Assembly (NCBI GenBank): GCA_033032865.1 | Contig: JAWHQI010000185.1 | Coordinates: 1,426,001-1,490,000, forward strand | Origin: Dactylorhiza incarnata | Lineage: Eukaryota; Streptophyta; Magnoliopsida; Asparagales; Orchidaceae | DNA length: 64,000 bases | Direction of reading: 5' to 3' | In this document: positions 9,579 to 23,200 of the stretch, in pieces | How positions within the stretch are numbered: position 1 is the stretch's first letter | Layout: each line of letters begins with the position of its first letter | Notes under the pieces: model-generated | Told to the model about the DNA's origin: nothing | The model's input: the letters and a program-made list of their open reading frames with translations, nothing else | The model's database searches: none | Position numbers and translations under genes: made by a program

Positions 9579-12106
9579 GTGAGATTAACCCAAAACGTTG
9601 AATTTGAATTAGTTTTCACTGATATGTCATTCATCAATCAATGCCCATATTTACATACTATATCGAAAACTAATCACATCATGATTATACAAGTTCACAA
9701 TTAATGCACAGATGAATAACTTGTGTTTACACTAGTACTAACATAACGAGCTTTGTCCATTAAACCCCTTGGTTCAAATAATAATGTCAATGCTTACGGA
9801 TCAACATAGGTGACAACCATAAATCCATCCAATCAACATAGGTGACAACCTTGAATCCATCCAACCAGTGTAGATCTTACTCTAATATCAATGTGCATCA
9901 ACCACCAATGCAATCTTCTCAATAGAGTCTACTATACTAATCTCGACTTAGGAAATGGAATTTCAAATAATTCTCATGACAACCCTCCACTTAGTGCTAT
10001 TTCAATGATTTCTATCAGTTGCAAGTTTTCCCAATTTACCTTTAATTGCATCATTACTTGTGTTGATCACATGATAAACAATCATATTACATAGACAAGT
10101 AAAGACCATTTAACTAACTAATATCCTATATCGCGTGCACTTAAGATTGCACCATTCTCTTAGCCGAAATTAGAATGTGCAATAACCCAAGATATAACAT
10201 CCAAAGCATATAACATCCAGAGTAAATATTCAATATGCATTTCACCACATTATAAAGGAGGTGTAGGAGCTCTACGCATGAATTTCAGTCCACGTGGAAA
10301 AAATCAATCCAATGGATAAAATTATTTGTACTAATGGACCAATGGTCAACTATTTTACTCTCAAATTTTTCCCCTATTGGATTAAAGTTTTTTCTCCATG
10401 CAAACAGAAATTTAGCAATTAAACACTTGATTTCTACATGTTTGTCACACCATTTTATACGTCAATTAATAGAAAATTGTAGTCACGGAACCCGCAGTTT
10501 CTCCATGGATGTGTATGTTTTTAACAATGTAAACCCCAAAATCATTGCAAAAATTGGATAGTTACATGGTTGGTTCTACAAAAATTTCATGTCAAAAGGT
10601 ACACAACTCCTCTTAGCTTTCAGGGTAATTCAGAGCAGGATTTCAACACACAAGTTCTCGAATTTACCAAGGCAGTCCATGCAGGATTTCAATCATTCAA
10701 TTCTAATTAATGGATTCACCAATCAAATTCCACTCCAAATCTCTCCCAAGAAATCATGTTTACAAATGACTCGCGTAATTAAATTGACATTAATATAAAG
10801 TACCCAAATGATAACTATGTATGAAGACCCATAACATAGCAGTTAAATTTTAGAAATTAGAAATGTATAATATCATGTCATTATTGGAATGAATGGAAAT
10901 CTTTGAAATTAAACTAATAACACATCTTATTTTATTTTAGAACATCAAATGGCACCCAATGACTTAATTCTTCTCTCTTTTCATCTTCCCCTCAGGAATT
11001 CACATTCAAGATGTCATCTTTGCAGTAATCAAAAAGCCAGGCTAACATTTTTCCTTGAAGATATGGCAAATATTATCAATGAGATATTTATAAAGTAAAC
11101 AGGCATATATATACAATAGATGCCCTTATACCAATTGTTGGAATCACAGTTGACCTAAGAGATGCTCTGCTCTGATACAAATGGATGCACTCCTTATAGT
11201 ATTAGTTTGCAGGACTATCAAAATATAAATTTAAGACTATTAAACAAGTTGCCGCGTAAATCAACACAAAAGACAAAAACTACTTTCAAATAATCAAATG
11301 TTCGAGAAATAAAACATATAGCACTGGTGGAATAATACTCTAAGAAAAATCATTCCTATCTAAGACCAAATAGAGGAACTAATTAAACTAACATAAAAGG
11401 ACCACACCAAGATAGAAAATCTATGCATCAAACACTCCACAGAAGTACGAATGAAACCGTGAAACTTCTCAATCAAATGCAAAACCCAATGTCAAGAGGA
11501 CGCTTTCATAGTTTCAAGAAACCACAAGAATAATTGAACCAACACTACATAAGTAGAAAAATAACGTCAGAAAGATGCTAATAAAAAAGGAGAAAGAATC
11601 CTCGGCGTCAAATAGCAGATGTAACAGCTCATGAAAATCTACACACACAAAATTCAACTGTAGCATCTCTACTTATATAGCATGCAAAAGAAGCTACAAT
11701 ATAGGAGGAAATATTGATAGGTGTAAGTATCAATAAAAGCATGAAAGACCAATAGGAGGACCCAATCAATCAAAACTATTAAGGATGATTCGAATTTCAA
11801 ATTTGAAACTTAACCTTTTCTACTTTTTAATCTTTTTAATCAGCCTCCTAAAGACTAAATCGAAATAGATACCACTAGCCGCATACAATAACTCAAGCAA
11901 ACACAACGAAACATGGAGGAATTAAACCAAATTAAACTCAATTAAAGTAAGGGCTGAAACGCAAGAATAATAAATGACCCATCTCACAAATGGAATAAGG
12001 GAATAAAATATAGAAATGGAAACCTCAATTAGGTCTGACCAAACATGAACAATCAAATCTGATGCAACCGTCGCCGCATCCAAGGACGCGTGATATCATC
12101 ACAAGA
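9579..12106. other. AT-rich DNA, no gene recognised
   Basis: Short chance ORFs only. Around 11140-11180 the text CCAATTGTTGGAATCACAG...CTCTGATACAAATGG resembles an LTR edge with a decayed tRNA-Met primer site on the minus strand, but no element body is recognisable. Confidence 0.35.
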
Positions 12107-13260
12107 CAATTATCTTTTTATATATTATTTTCTGTTATTTTATTTTCTGCCGTTTTATTTTCCAGCACACCGACGTCATTTTTAGTTCCGGCTCATCGAT
12201 TTGACCACCCGGTGAGACCGTGAATAAATGGTCCGGCAATTTTAGTAGTTAGAACGTAAAAAGGCAAGCTTAATTTATTTAAGGACGCATAAGTCTAATT
12301 CGTAAGGATATCCAAATAGTCCATCAATAAAAGGAATCAATAAAGAAAAGAAATATGAAAATTATTTGAAGGAATACTTGGAATAAGCTTGTTTGGAAAC
12401 AAGAACATTTGGAATAATATAAAAATCAACCTGCCTGGCGTGAGAAGGGACCCTGTTTGGAAAAAGAAATCTTGGAAATAAACTTTAGGAAACAATATTA
12501 TTTGTTGTCCTCTATTTAGGCAGCCTACTAAGATGAGCAGAACCGGACAGAGCAGAGAAACGTAAAATCATTTCTCTGCCATTGCCAGGCAACCCTATTG
12601 AATTCAACGAGCCAACTTCCCTTGCCTCCAGTGTTCTAGTGCGCCGCCAGTTCAAGAAATCAGTTGGTACTCTCCACGACTCAAAGACCAATCGCCAGTC
12701 CTCCGTCAATCGTCGCTGGAAATCTTCAAAAGGCAAGCTCACCACCACTCAGTCCCGACGTCAGCAACTGGAGACGTCGACGATCCTTCATTCTCCGCTT
12801 CTTTTGTGCGTCTGATTCGTTGTTGCCGTTTGTTGTCGTCTCATCTTCCCGTTCCGGCAACCCGTCTTGTCTCTGCTGGCCGGATTGGCGTTGACTGCAA
12901 CTTTTCTTTCCGTCATCTTGTTGACAGAGCACTACCCCATCTGTGCGCGAAAAAACTTCATATCAGACTGTTTCTCTCTATCGTAACCGTGTTGTATCCT
13001 GCTCCATTTAATTAGCTTAGAATTATGCATTCCAACTAAATAACTATAAGTTTGCCTCGAACGTTCTTATTGCTTTAATTTCCGTTAGTCATAAATTATT
13101 ATTGTGTTTTCACTTGTGGATTTGCGGATCTCGCGATGGTTCAATTAGTTAAACGCTTGGAAGTTCAATTTCAAATAAAAATTAACGGTCTTATCAAAGT
13201 CCAAGCGTTGACAGTGATTTGCGCGCGATAACTCAATTTGGCCCGCTTGGCCTACATCAA
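12107..13260. other. Composite patch with a GC-richer core (12530-13010)
   Basis: The core is C/T-rich and resembles an LTR leader or 5' UTR. It begins after a TG-starting stretch (TGATATCATC at about 12110), and GGCCTACA lies near 13254. It could be a solo LTR, but the flanks show no matching 5-bp duplicate. Frames within it (such as 12582-12815) match no family I recognise. Confidence 0.25.
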
Positions 13261-14746
<1,486 letters not shown>

Positions 14747-15698
14747 TGAACGGAAAATTGGAGCGGAAGAAGGCGAAGAGAACGGCTAGGTATGCTCGGA
14801 AAATTGGAGACTATCGTTTTTTTTTTGCACTTAACACCCTAATTTAGGCCCTTTCGCGCGTTGGACCGTAATATTCTATTTTTGGCATTTTGCATTCTCT
14901 AAAGTTTTTAATATTGCACTTTGCACTTTCTTATATCAGCCTTCATTCCTATTTTTTTAATTCTTTCATCCGAATATTATAAAAGGGAGGGATATTTAGG
15001 TCTTTTTAAATAGAAAGCTATTAATTTAGGGCGATGCTATTAGCAGTCCTACGACAGCTATTCGTACTCCTAAAATATCTTAAACGGTTATTCGCAGCCC
15101 TAAAAACACCTAAATTCATTTGATTGCGAATATCAATGAAGCGAGTTATAACATTGTCCTTAATTTATTTCATTTGAACAAAGCCATCGGATTAGATGAA
15201 TAAGAGAGCATGGGGTTCAAAGCTTTAATCTGAACAGATTTTTTTTAGATTAATTATTATTCATCTCATAATGATCATAAAATTGTTCCATGTGATTTAT
15301 TATCTGCAGGCCTTCAATCTTCTATTTTCTTGGATATGCAAATCGTGTATGCTAAAATTGGCGTACTTTTAATCATACAAACTATCTATTTTCATCGCTA
15401 TGTAATGGTCATATTTTTAAACGATACTGATATGTATGCTAAAATTGAATATTTTAGGAAGGATTTAAAATCGTGATTTCGCTACTATTGAGATATAATG
15501 GATATGTACGTCATAAGCCGATTTTTGAAGACGCGTCATCGTTATTCCAACGAATAAAGAGTTAGAACGTCGTCTCGTGGAATACTATGATTGCAAACAT
15601 TGGCTATGTTTTCAAAAAATCATGATTGTCTTGTTTTTAACAAAAAAATATTTATAATTTATAATCTTAGAATTATATTGTTACAAAATTATTGTTTA
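14747..15698. other. RBX1 5' flank and AT-rich intergenic DNA
   Basis: 14747-14810 reads as a short purine-rich 5' leader for RBX1 on the minus strand. No clear TATA box could be fixed. The rest is AT-rich with no element or gene that I can support. Confidence 0.4.
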
Positions 15699-16165
15699 TA
15701 ATAACAACAACACTCAAGCCTTTATCCCACCATAGTGCGGTCGGCTATATGGATCCTCTGTCGTCATTGCGCCCTATCTTTAATCATAGTCTCACTAATG
15801 TCTAAGTACTTTATGTCTTTCCTTATAGTTTCATTCCAAGTCTTTTTTGATCTACCCCTCCCCGTTTAACATGTCTAGTGACTAAACTCTCACAACGCCT
15901 AATAGGTGCCTCTAATGGTCTCCTATGTATATGTCTGAACCATCTTAAACGGGCTTCTTGCATCTTCTCTACAATTGACGTCACTCCTTTCTTATCCCTG
16001 ATACATTTCCTAATTTTATCCAGTCTCGTGTGACCACACATCCACCTAATCATTCTCATCTCCGCAACTCCCATTTTTTGCTCATGTACACCATTCACTA
16101 CCCAACACTCAGAACCGTAGAGCATTGTTGGTCTAATTGCAGTACGATAAATTATAAAAAATAAT
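15699..16165 (-). pseudogene. 3' end of an RTE-type LINE
   Basis: The minus strand encodes MLYGSECWVVNGVHEQKMGVAEMRMIRWMCGHTRLDKIRKC..., the end of the reverse transcriptase ORF of plant RTE-clade LINEs, with the SECW, RMIRWMCG and ARLRWFRH boxes. About 11 residues upstream of the first Met (FIIYRTAIRPT) are also recognisable. The tail reads ...GCCGACCGCACTATGG and GGGATAAAGGCTTGAG, then a (TTG)n/TTATTAT run near 15700, the usual RTE 3' terminus. It is 5'-truncated at about 16165, as expected for LINE copies, and is frameshifted before its normal end. Confidence 0.88.
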
Positions 16166-16624
16166 GTTTGCCTACAAACTTTATAGTAAAGAGACCTTGT
16201 TATAAAGATAATATTTCAATGTCATTGATGGGTAATCACTACTTTTCAATATCATTAATGTCTACAAACTATGAAGTTCATAATGAGTACTATCACTTGC
16301 ACATAATAATACAAAAAAATCCATAATAATAAGAACACATAAGATTAATTGTTCATTTAAATATCTATCTCTGCAACCCAAACTATCAGTTGAAGTCTTC
16401 AAATCCTGCAAAAAAATGCAAAAATTATGCAAATGTGAAATTATACAGAAATCCCAACAACTTAGGAATTCCACATCCCATTTTCACATGTTGAAAATAT
16501 TAGAAATGATAAATTTGTTGGTTCAGTAAGTATTTCCTATGAAGTAAAAACCTTTTTCTTTACCTACATGAAAATATAATACTATGTTATTTTAATAGTT
16601 CAACAATTATTGAATTAAAACAAT
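16166..16624. other. AT-rich DNA, nothing recognised
   Basis: No supported feature lies between the LINE and the truncated edge of element D'. Confidence 0.4.
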
Positions 16625-16897
16625 TAATGGAGCACTGATCAGTAACTTTGATCTGGAAGCTATTGTTGGCAATGGTTGATCTGGAAGGCAGACCTACTTG
16701 AACATCTGGCTGAACAAGTCGCCAGAACAACCTGCGCAAGCTGCTTGGATAAACATGCGATCTCCCAGATCAGACCGCCCAGATCAGATTGACTGAGACA
16801 GAACCGGCCAGAGCACCAGCGCAGACCGCGCGGCCTCTATGGTCTCCAACCTGCAGACCGCCCAGCACCATTCCACTTCCACTTCAAAAATTTAACA
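16625..16897 (-). repeat. D' 3' LTR, truncated
   Basis: On the minus strand it begins TGTTAAATTTTTGAAGTGG directly after the purine tract AAGGGGGAG (16898-16907). It contains AGACCGCGCGG (near 16830), the same palindrome core as the D LTR. The left limit is approximate. Confidence 0.7.
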
Positions 16898-18473
16898 CTC
16901 CCCCTTGAAGTGGGAAGTGGAAGTCAGCCCAAGCAAACTCCGCAACCGACCAAAAGGTCCCTTCGTCAGTGGCTTAATAAATATGTCAGCAACGTTCTCC
17001 TTGCTCGGCACATGCTCTACAGTCAGAGATCCCTCCAACACCTTCTCACGAATGAAATGGTGATGAATCTCTATGTGTTTCGTACGCGCGTGATAAACTG
17101 GATTGTTCACTAGTTTGAGAGCACTCTCATTGTCACCACGTAGCAGAGTAGGACCTCGCACCTCCCTATGAATGTCCTCCACAAGCCTCCTAAGCCAGAT
17201 GGCTTCCTGAGCCGCCAAAGCCGAAGCTTTGTACTCCGCTTCTGTGGTAGAGACAGACACAGAATCATGCTTCTTGTTGCACCATGATATAGCTGTAGAG
17301 CCTGTCATAAAGACATATCCAGACGTCGATCTTCGATCATCCGAATCTCCTCCATAATCAGTATCCATGTACCCGTGCAAACAAAAGCCCGAATCTCTCT
17401 CGTAGAAGAGACCCAAATCCGAGGTGGATTTGACATACTTCGATATACTCCTAGCCGCCACAAGATGAGGTTTCCGAGGCTCTGCCATAAACCGACTCAC
17501 CCTGCCAACTGCATAAGCAATATATGGCCTCGTGATCGTCAAGTATATCAGACTTCCAACCAAAGCCCGGAACACCAAAAGATCGGTAAGAACCTTCCCT
17601 TCATCTCGTCGAAGATGAACTCCAACCTCCAGTGGAGTAGAGCTGCTCTTTCCCCCTTCCATGCCGAACCTCTTCACGATACGATCCGTATAGCCCTTTT
17701 GGGAAACAAGCATACCGCTCTCTTTCCTCTCCACTTCGAGCCCAAGGAAATGGTGGAGCTCACCCAAATCCTTCATCTCGAATCAGATAGCTAGCTCAGC
17801 ACGAAGCCTAGCTACCTCCATTTTAGAATTCCCCGTGACGATCATATCGTCAACGTACAGCAGCACCAAGACCTGAAGCTCCCCCGTCTTCTTTACGAAT
17901 AAGCTTGAATCTGAATCAGAAGCGAAGTATTGGCAGAACTGGAGGTATTCTGCGATCTTCCCATACCATGCCCGAGGCGCTTCCTTCAATCGTAAAGAGC
18001 CTTCTTGAGCTTGCAAACATATCTTGGGTTCTCTTCGGATACATAACCAGGCGGCTGATCCATGAAGATATCCTTGTCAATCTCGCCATATAAGAAAGCG
18101 TTCTTCACGTCGAGTTGCCAAATATTCCACCCTTGGCAAGTTGCCAATGCGATCACCACCCGGACCGAAGTCATCTTGGCAACGGGGCTAAACGTCTCTT
18201 CATAATCCTCCCCATACTTTGAGAGAAACCTCGAGCTACAAGGCGAGCCTTGTCCCGCTCAATACTATCATCAGCCTTCTTCTTCAGTTTGAAAACCCAC
18301 TTGCAAGTCACTAGAGTAACTCCCTCAACCTTAGGCACCAAGTCCCAAGTCTCATTCTTCCTAAGGGCAACCATCTCTTCATCCATGGCTCCTTCCCACT
18401 CCTTGACTCCAATGGCATTTTCATAACAAGATGCCTCTCTCACCCAGGGGGCCTGCGAAGAAACATGAGACAA
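16892..18473 (-). pseudogene. D' reverse transcriptase and RNase H
   Basis: The RT begins in 18473-18171 (TWDLVPKVEG, TCKWVFKLKKKADDSIERDKARLVARGFSQ). It passes a frameshift to 18174-17986 (WQLDVKNAFLYGEIDKDIFMDQPPG), another shift, then the catalytic box LLYVDDMIVTG at about 17870. A TGA at 17783 stands where the D relative has CGA (Arg), and the frame then continues as FEMKDLGELHHFLGLEV. RNase H follows: DTDYGGD, STTEAEYKASALAAQEAIWLRRL, DNESALK and HHFIREKV, ending HFKGEC, exactly as in D. The enzyme would copy element RNA; this copy cannot. Confidence 0.88.
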
Positions 18474-19608
18474 AGCTCACCAAGTTTTCGCCCGTATACC
18501 GATCTGGTGGAATAATGGTCCTCTTGGACCTCCTCAGAGCTTGACCCTGAACCACCTCTTCAACTGCAGTTTCTGGACTAGCTCTCCTTTCAGGTAAACA
18601 TGGAGCATTGCTGCCCCTGCTTCCAGAACTTGAAGCACCTGACCCAGAGCTAGAAATACCTGGAGCACCTAGAGAAACAGACAACTCCACCAGAACTTCC
18701 TTTGCAGCTTCCTCTGGTCCACCATCTACCCTGCTTCCTTGTAACTCTACAGAAGAGCTACCTTGGTATGACGTCAGCTCGTCAAATACCACATCCCTAG
18801 AGACCACATATCTCCGTATCTCGGGATCCATGCATATCCACCCTTTCTTCCGGTCATCATAACCGACGAAGACTAGTTTCCTTGCCTTTGCATCTAGCTT
18901 CGTTCGAAGGGCATCCGGAATATGCACGTAGCAGGTAGAACCAAACACTCGAAAGTGTTCCACCCTTGGCTTCTCCTTGAACATCAACTTATGAGGGGTC
19001 TTCATGTTGATGGGACTGAGTGACATCCAGTTGATAACATAGGCCGCACAAGACATTTCCTCTGCCCAGAAGGACTTTGGGATACTCTTGGCATGAAGCC
19101 AACATTTGCAAGTCTCCATCAGGTGACGGATCTTCCGCTCTGCAACTCCGTTCTGTTGTGGAGTGTGAGCACAAGAAAGCTCTTTTTGGATGTCATGCTT
19201 CCTGCAGAAGTTAAAGAACGCCTTGGAGGTAAACTCCCCTCCATTGTCAGTTTTGAACCTCTTGACCCGCAGGTTGAGCCGACCTTCCACCAGCTCCTTG
19301 AACTCCACAAACTTCTTGAACGCCCCTGACTTCTCCTTCAGAAAATATACCCAAGTATATCTGGTGAAGTCATCAACAAAAATCAGCATATACCTGCTAC
19401 CTCCAAGACTGGCAGTGTTGGTAGGTCCAAACAGATCACCATGTATACACTCCAATGGTCTTTTATATCTGCTTTGTGATTTGTCAAATGGAAGACGTTG
19501 AGCCTTACCAAACTGGCAACCTGCACAAACATGACCATCCACAAAAGATGACAAGCTAGGCAGACCTTTCACCAGGCCTCGTCCCGCCATAGCTTTCAAC
19601 TTATCCAT
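18421..19608 (-). pseudogene. D' integrase
   Basis: The longest clean frame of D' (395 residues). It opens inside the GAG-pre-integrase zinc region (LPSLSSFVDGHVCAGCQFGK), then the integrase core with all three catalytic acids: HGDLFGP, KTDNGGEF and the E of TPQQNGVAERK. A serine/glycine-rich linker follows, then RRSKRTIIPPDRYTG before RT. Just upstream, a TAG stands where the D relative has Trp in the zinc-binding WHERLGH box, so the pol line is cut there. Confidence 0.88.
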
Positions 19609-19752
19609 TCCAACATGCCCAAGTCTTTCGTGCTAGATCGCAGCGCTGTCGTTAACCCTCATCTTATCAACATAAGAACTTGTTGAAAGAACAAACAAGT
19701 CCTTCACCCGTCTCCCAACATGAGTGACCTCAGCTTTCACCGCTGAAACATT

Positions 19753-20976
19753 TCAGAGAAATTTCACTTCTGTTGGACCGAACAGAACGTGATAGCCAGC
19801 ATCCACAACATTGGTCACTGAGAAGAGGTTCTTCTTCATTCCCGGAACATGATAGACACTCTTCAACGTAAGAGTACCTCTATCATCGTTCAACGAAACC
19901 ACACCCTCCTTCTCTACTACATGAATAGTATCATCAGCCGTAATGATAGCGTCATTACCTGTATATGCTTGCAATGAGGAGAACTTCAACTCATCCCCGG
20001 TGAGGTGATGACCACACCCAGAGTCCACTATCCAATCATCCTGATAGTTGAAGGAAGTCATAGCCCGAACACACGTGCCCGTCATGAATGCATATCCACC
20101 ACCCCAACTACCTTCAGAATTGGAACCAGCCTCCTCCTTTCCTGCAGCATGCTCTGGCTGAAGATTAACTTGGCAGTCTCTCTTGAAATGACCAAGCTTG
20201 TTGCACCTGAAGCATCTATATCCTTCCTTCTTCTTCCCATCACGCTTAGGAGCATAGCTCCTCTCCTGCTGATATGAAGTAGACGGACCATCATCTCCAG
20301 ATGTCTTCTTCTTCTTGTCCCATCTCTTCTTCTTGCCAGAGAAAAGAACCTCACCTTCTCCCCCAGAGACAGACATCCTAGCCATTTGCTTAGCCAAACT
20401 CTCTTACGAAGCAAGTAAGTTCTCCAGCTCCAGCAACGATGGCTGATTGGCCCAGCCTTGAACAAAAGTAACAAAGACCACATACTACCTCCGCAAGCCG
20501 CGGATTATGTGCCTCTTCAGCTTAGCTTCTGAGATAGGCTCATCTGGGTCCAATGCCGATATCTCTGCGCAAAGGTTCTTCATCTTCAAGAAGAAAGTTG
20601 AGATAGACAAATCTCCCTGAGTTGCTTTCGCCAACTCATTCTCCAAGAACTGTAGCCTAGCTACATTCTTCTTATTGAACAAGCCATCCAAGGCTGTCCA
20701 AATTTCAGCAGCTGACCTACATCCGATGATGTGATCAAACAACTCTGGAATGATAGCTCTCTTGAGAGTGAACTCCGCCTTAGCATTCATTCTCTTCCAA
20801 GCCTTCACGAGCTCAGCATTCCCTTCAGCAGGAATAACAGCTTGTCTTGCTTCTCCTCCTACAACCTCCCACAAATCCTCGCCAAGAAGATAGCTCTCCA
20901 TGCAAGACTTCCACTTCTTGATGTTAGTCTGCGTAAGGAGCTCAATACCAAGACCTCTAGCATATCCTCCTTCCAT
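19753..20976 (-). pseudogene. D' gag and protease
   Basis: ATG at 20976 opens MEGGYARGLGIELL and the capsid region (WKSCMESYLLGEDLWEVVGGE, NKKNVARLQFLENELAKATQGDLSISTFFLKMKNLCAEI). A TAG follows GLRR at 20485 and a TAA follows LAS near 20398. The frame then reads a CCHC knuckle (CFRCNKLGHFKRDC) and the protease WIVDSGCGHHLTG, and ends at a TGA near 19753. All these pieces lie in the same frame, so a few nonsense changes rather than indels account for the breaks. Confidence 0.87.
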
Positions 20977-21069
20977 TGCTGTCCTACTGATTGTTAAATA
21001 ACTTGAGGAACCCGAGAGAAGTATCAGCGATTACTGCCCAGCAACCTCAGCAACCTACCTCTGATACCA

Positions 21070-21165
21070 TGTTAAAAAACTTGAGGTCCGGAGATGAAGT
21101 AAAAAATGTGGAACACTTCACAAAACCTTCCACAAGTGTAGCACAACAATGACAATGGGAAGACC
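21070..21165 (-). repeat. D' 5' LTR remnant (U5 end)
   Basis: The plus strand reads TGTTAAAAAACTTGAGG right after the reversed primer site CTCTGATACCA (21059-21069). Only 96 bp remain before D inserts, with AGACC (21161-21165) as the left target base set. The remainder is not found beyond D. Confidence 0.75.
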
Positions 21166-22306
21166 TGTTGAAAATGTTGAAGTGAAAGTTTGTGGGAGTT
21201 GGCAATCTAGGGGAGACCACGCGGTCTGGTCTTACCGCACGGTTTTGCGGTCTCCTCTGGCGGTCTGACCTCTCTGGTCTAGTCGCAAGTTATTCAGCGT
21301 GACTGCCGGTCTTCTGTCCAAGGGTACCGAGGTGAAGCCGCGCGGTCTGGTGCTTGTGACCGCGTGGTGGGGGCAGCCCGGTCTAGTGGCTGTCCGGTTT
21401 CTTTGTGGTGCGCGCAGACTAAGGTCTTCTTAGTCGTGCGGTCTCCGGTGTGTGCTCGCATGGCTGGTCCTTCGGCGATCTGCTGGTATATGCGGTCACA
21501 GGTGTCTGGTCGACTTGGCGGGCTGTTGCCCTAGTCGGCATGGTGTGTTCGCGGTCTCTGGAGGAGGTCGGGTGGCGAACACTAGTGGTGAGCGGCTTCT
21601 TGGAGGAGTGGCGATCTCCTTGTCTATGATGAAGCTGACGAGCTCACTAAGCAGGAGGATCCTTTGCTGATCGCGCGGGTTGACCGGTCTGGTTGCGCGA
21701 TCAAGGGGCGGTGACTCTATCTCATAGGGTGGTGACTGGATCAGGTCTCACGCCTATAAATAGGAGCCACTGTTGCAGCAATCACATCGCACCAAGTGTA
21801 AGCAGAACTCGCGGCTAGTTCTTGCGGTCTCATCTCTTGTGACCGGTCGGTCTTGCTGATTGAACTTCTTTTGTGCAGCTTCTGCGGATTGTGTGGGAAG
21901 CAGCAGTCATCTCCTTTTCTGAAGGTGTTCGGGCGGTCTCGCGGCTTGCAGTGTAGGTTGCTGGTGTTCGGGAGAATCAGTGGTAGATCGCTGGGTTCTC
22001 AGTTGATGTTGATCAAGTCGCTGACAGGCAGTTCGGGCGGTCTCGTCTTCTAGTCGAGCGAACTGTCAGGTCAGGCGGTCATGCGGTCTCGGGAAGGCAG
22101 ACCGCTGGTTATCTCTTCAGCTTGCTTTTCTCTTCAGTTTTTGTGTACTGGTGAAATCATGTCTCGCCATGTATACCTCGCCTTGTAATGAAGTTTTCTG
22201 CTAGCATCAATAAAGATTGAAGTTGTTTTTCACGTGCTTTTAGTTGTTGGCTTGAACTTTGAGTTATACTATTCCTGCTCACTCCTAGATCTTGGAAAAT
22301 TTCACA
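21166..22306 (+). repeat. Element D 5' LTR
   Basis: It runs from TGTTGAAAATG to ...AATTTCACA. The U3 part is GC-rich and dense in GGTCT/AGACC motifs, including AGACCACGCGGTCT near 21216. The TATA box is at 21755-21763. It matches 26463-27566. Confidence 0.9.
21755..21763 (+). promoter_or_regulatory. TATA box of the D LTR
   Basis: TATAAATAG, repeated in the 3' LTR at 27051-27059, downstream of the GGTCT-rich block. Confidence 0.7.
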
Positions 22307-22318
22307 TGGTAACAGAGC
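22307..22318 (+). other. Element D primer-binding site
   Basis: TGGTAACAGAGC, one base different from the usual TGGTATCAGAGC, directly after the LTR. Confidence 0.8.
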
Positions 22319-22394
22319 AAGGTTGGAGTGGATAGAGCAGTGATTAACTCAAATTTTCCATCGCCTTTGTGAAGAAGGAACCAGTGGTAGAGCC

Positions 22395-23200
22395 ATGGAA
22401 GCAAGGGGTCTTGGAATTGAGATGCTAAACTCGACCAACTTTAAGAAGTGGAGGTCTTGTATGCAGAGTTATCTTCTGGGTGAGGACCTCTGGGAGGTGG
22501 TTGGAGGAGAGAGCACGGAGGAAGTTATTCTGATTGGGGATAACGGTCATGAGGTGAGGAACATGAGGCGGATTAATGCCAAAGCAGAGTTTGCCCTGAA
22601 AAGGGCAATATCACCTGATTTGTTTGATCACATCTTGGGGTGTGGATCAGCTGCTGAGATCTGGAGAGCCCTGGATGGGCTGTTTAACAAGAAGAATGTG
22701 GCTAGACTTCAGTTCCTGGAAAATGAGCTGGCCAGATCGGCTCAAGGTGATCTTTCTATCTCTACGTTCTTCTTGAAGATGAAGAACCTGTGCGCTGAGA
22801 TTTCAGCACTGGATCCTGATGAGACAATTTCTGAGGCGAAGCTGAAGAGGCACATCATCCGTGGATTGCGGAAGGAGTATGTGGCCTTTGTGACGTCGGT
22901 GCATGGTTGGACAAATCAGCCATCTCTGCTGGAGCTGGAAAATCTGCTTGCATCGCAGGAGAGTCTAGTAAGGTAGATGGTGAGGGTGTCGGTGTCTGGG
23001 GGGAGATGGCGAAGTTCTTTTCACGGGGAAGAAGAAGAATCATGATAAGAAGAAGAAGACCGCTGGAGGCAATGGGCCTTCAACTTCGGGACAGCAGGAG
23101 AGGGGCCATGCTCCTAAGGCTGAAGGGAAGAAGAAGGGGGAAGGTCCCAAGTGCTTCAGATGCGGGAAGCTTGGTCAAATCAGGAAGGATTGCTGGGTGA
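22395..23200 (+). pseudogene. Element D gag
   Basis: ATG at 22395 opens MEARGLGIEMLNSTNFKKW. The capsid frame is clean for 193 residues to LLASQESLVR, then a stop at 22974. A shifted frame carries a basic Lys-rich stretch and the zinc knuckle CFRCGKLGQIRKDC, where the usual His is Gln; the D' copy keeps CFRCNKLGHFKRDC. Loss of the zinc-binding His suggests this copy could not package RNA well even if the frame were whole. Confidence 0.85.

Larger units (their letters stand above)
16625..21165 (-). mobile_element. Element D', Ty1/copia element, minus strand
   Basis: Read on the minus strand: remnant of the 5' LTR (21165-21070), tRNA-Met primer site, gag, protease, integrase, RT, RNase H, polypurine tract and 3' LTR (16897 leftwards). 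The 5' LTR is cut by element D and the 3' LTR loses its far end near 16625, where similarity to the U5 side stops. The coding line is broken by several stops and frameshifts. It is a relative, not a copy, of D: the two gags share long blocks (SYLLGEDLWEVVGGE, RALDGLFNKKNVARLQFLENELA) but differ elsewhere. Confidence 0.88.

Noticed and set aside
9235..9637. Overlapping open frames of ~90-116 codons on both strands
   Set aside because: They coincide with the GC-rich MITE at 9354-9575 and cross its terminal repeats; low stop density follows from composition.
10900..11200. LTR-edge-like text near 11140
   Set aside because: No polypurine tract, LTR pair or coding region nearby.
12582..12815. Possible small gene in the GC-richer patch
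   Set aside because: Overlaps an antisense frame of equal length and matches no family I recognise.
12107..13260. Possible solo LTR (TGATATC...GGCCTACA)
   Set aside because: No 5-bp target duplicate and no partner sequence in the window; kept only as an unassigned patch.
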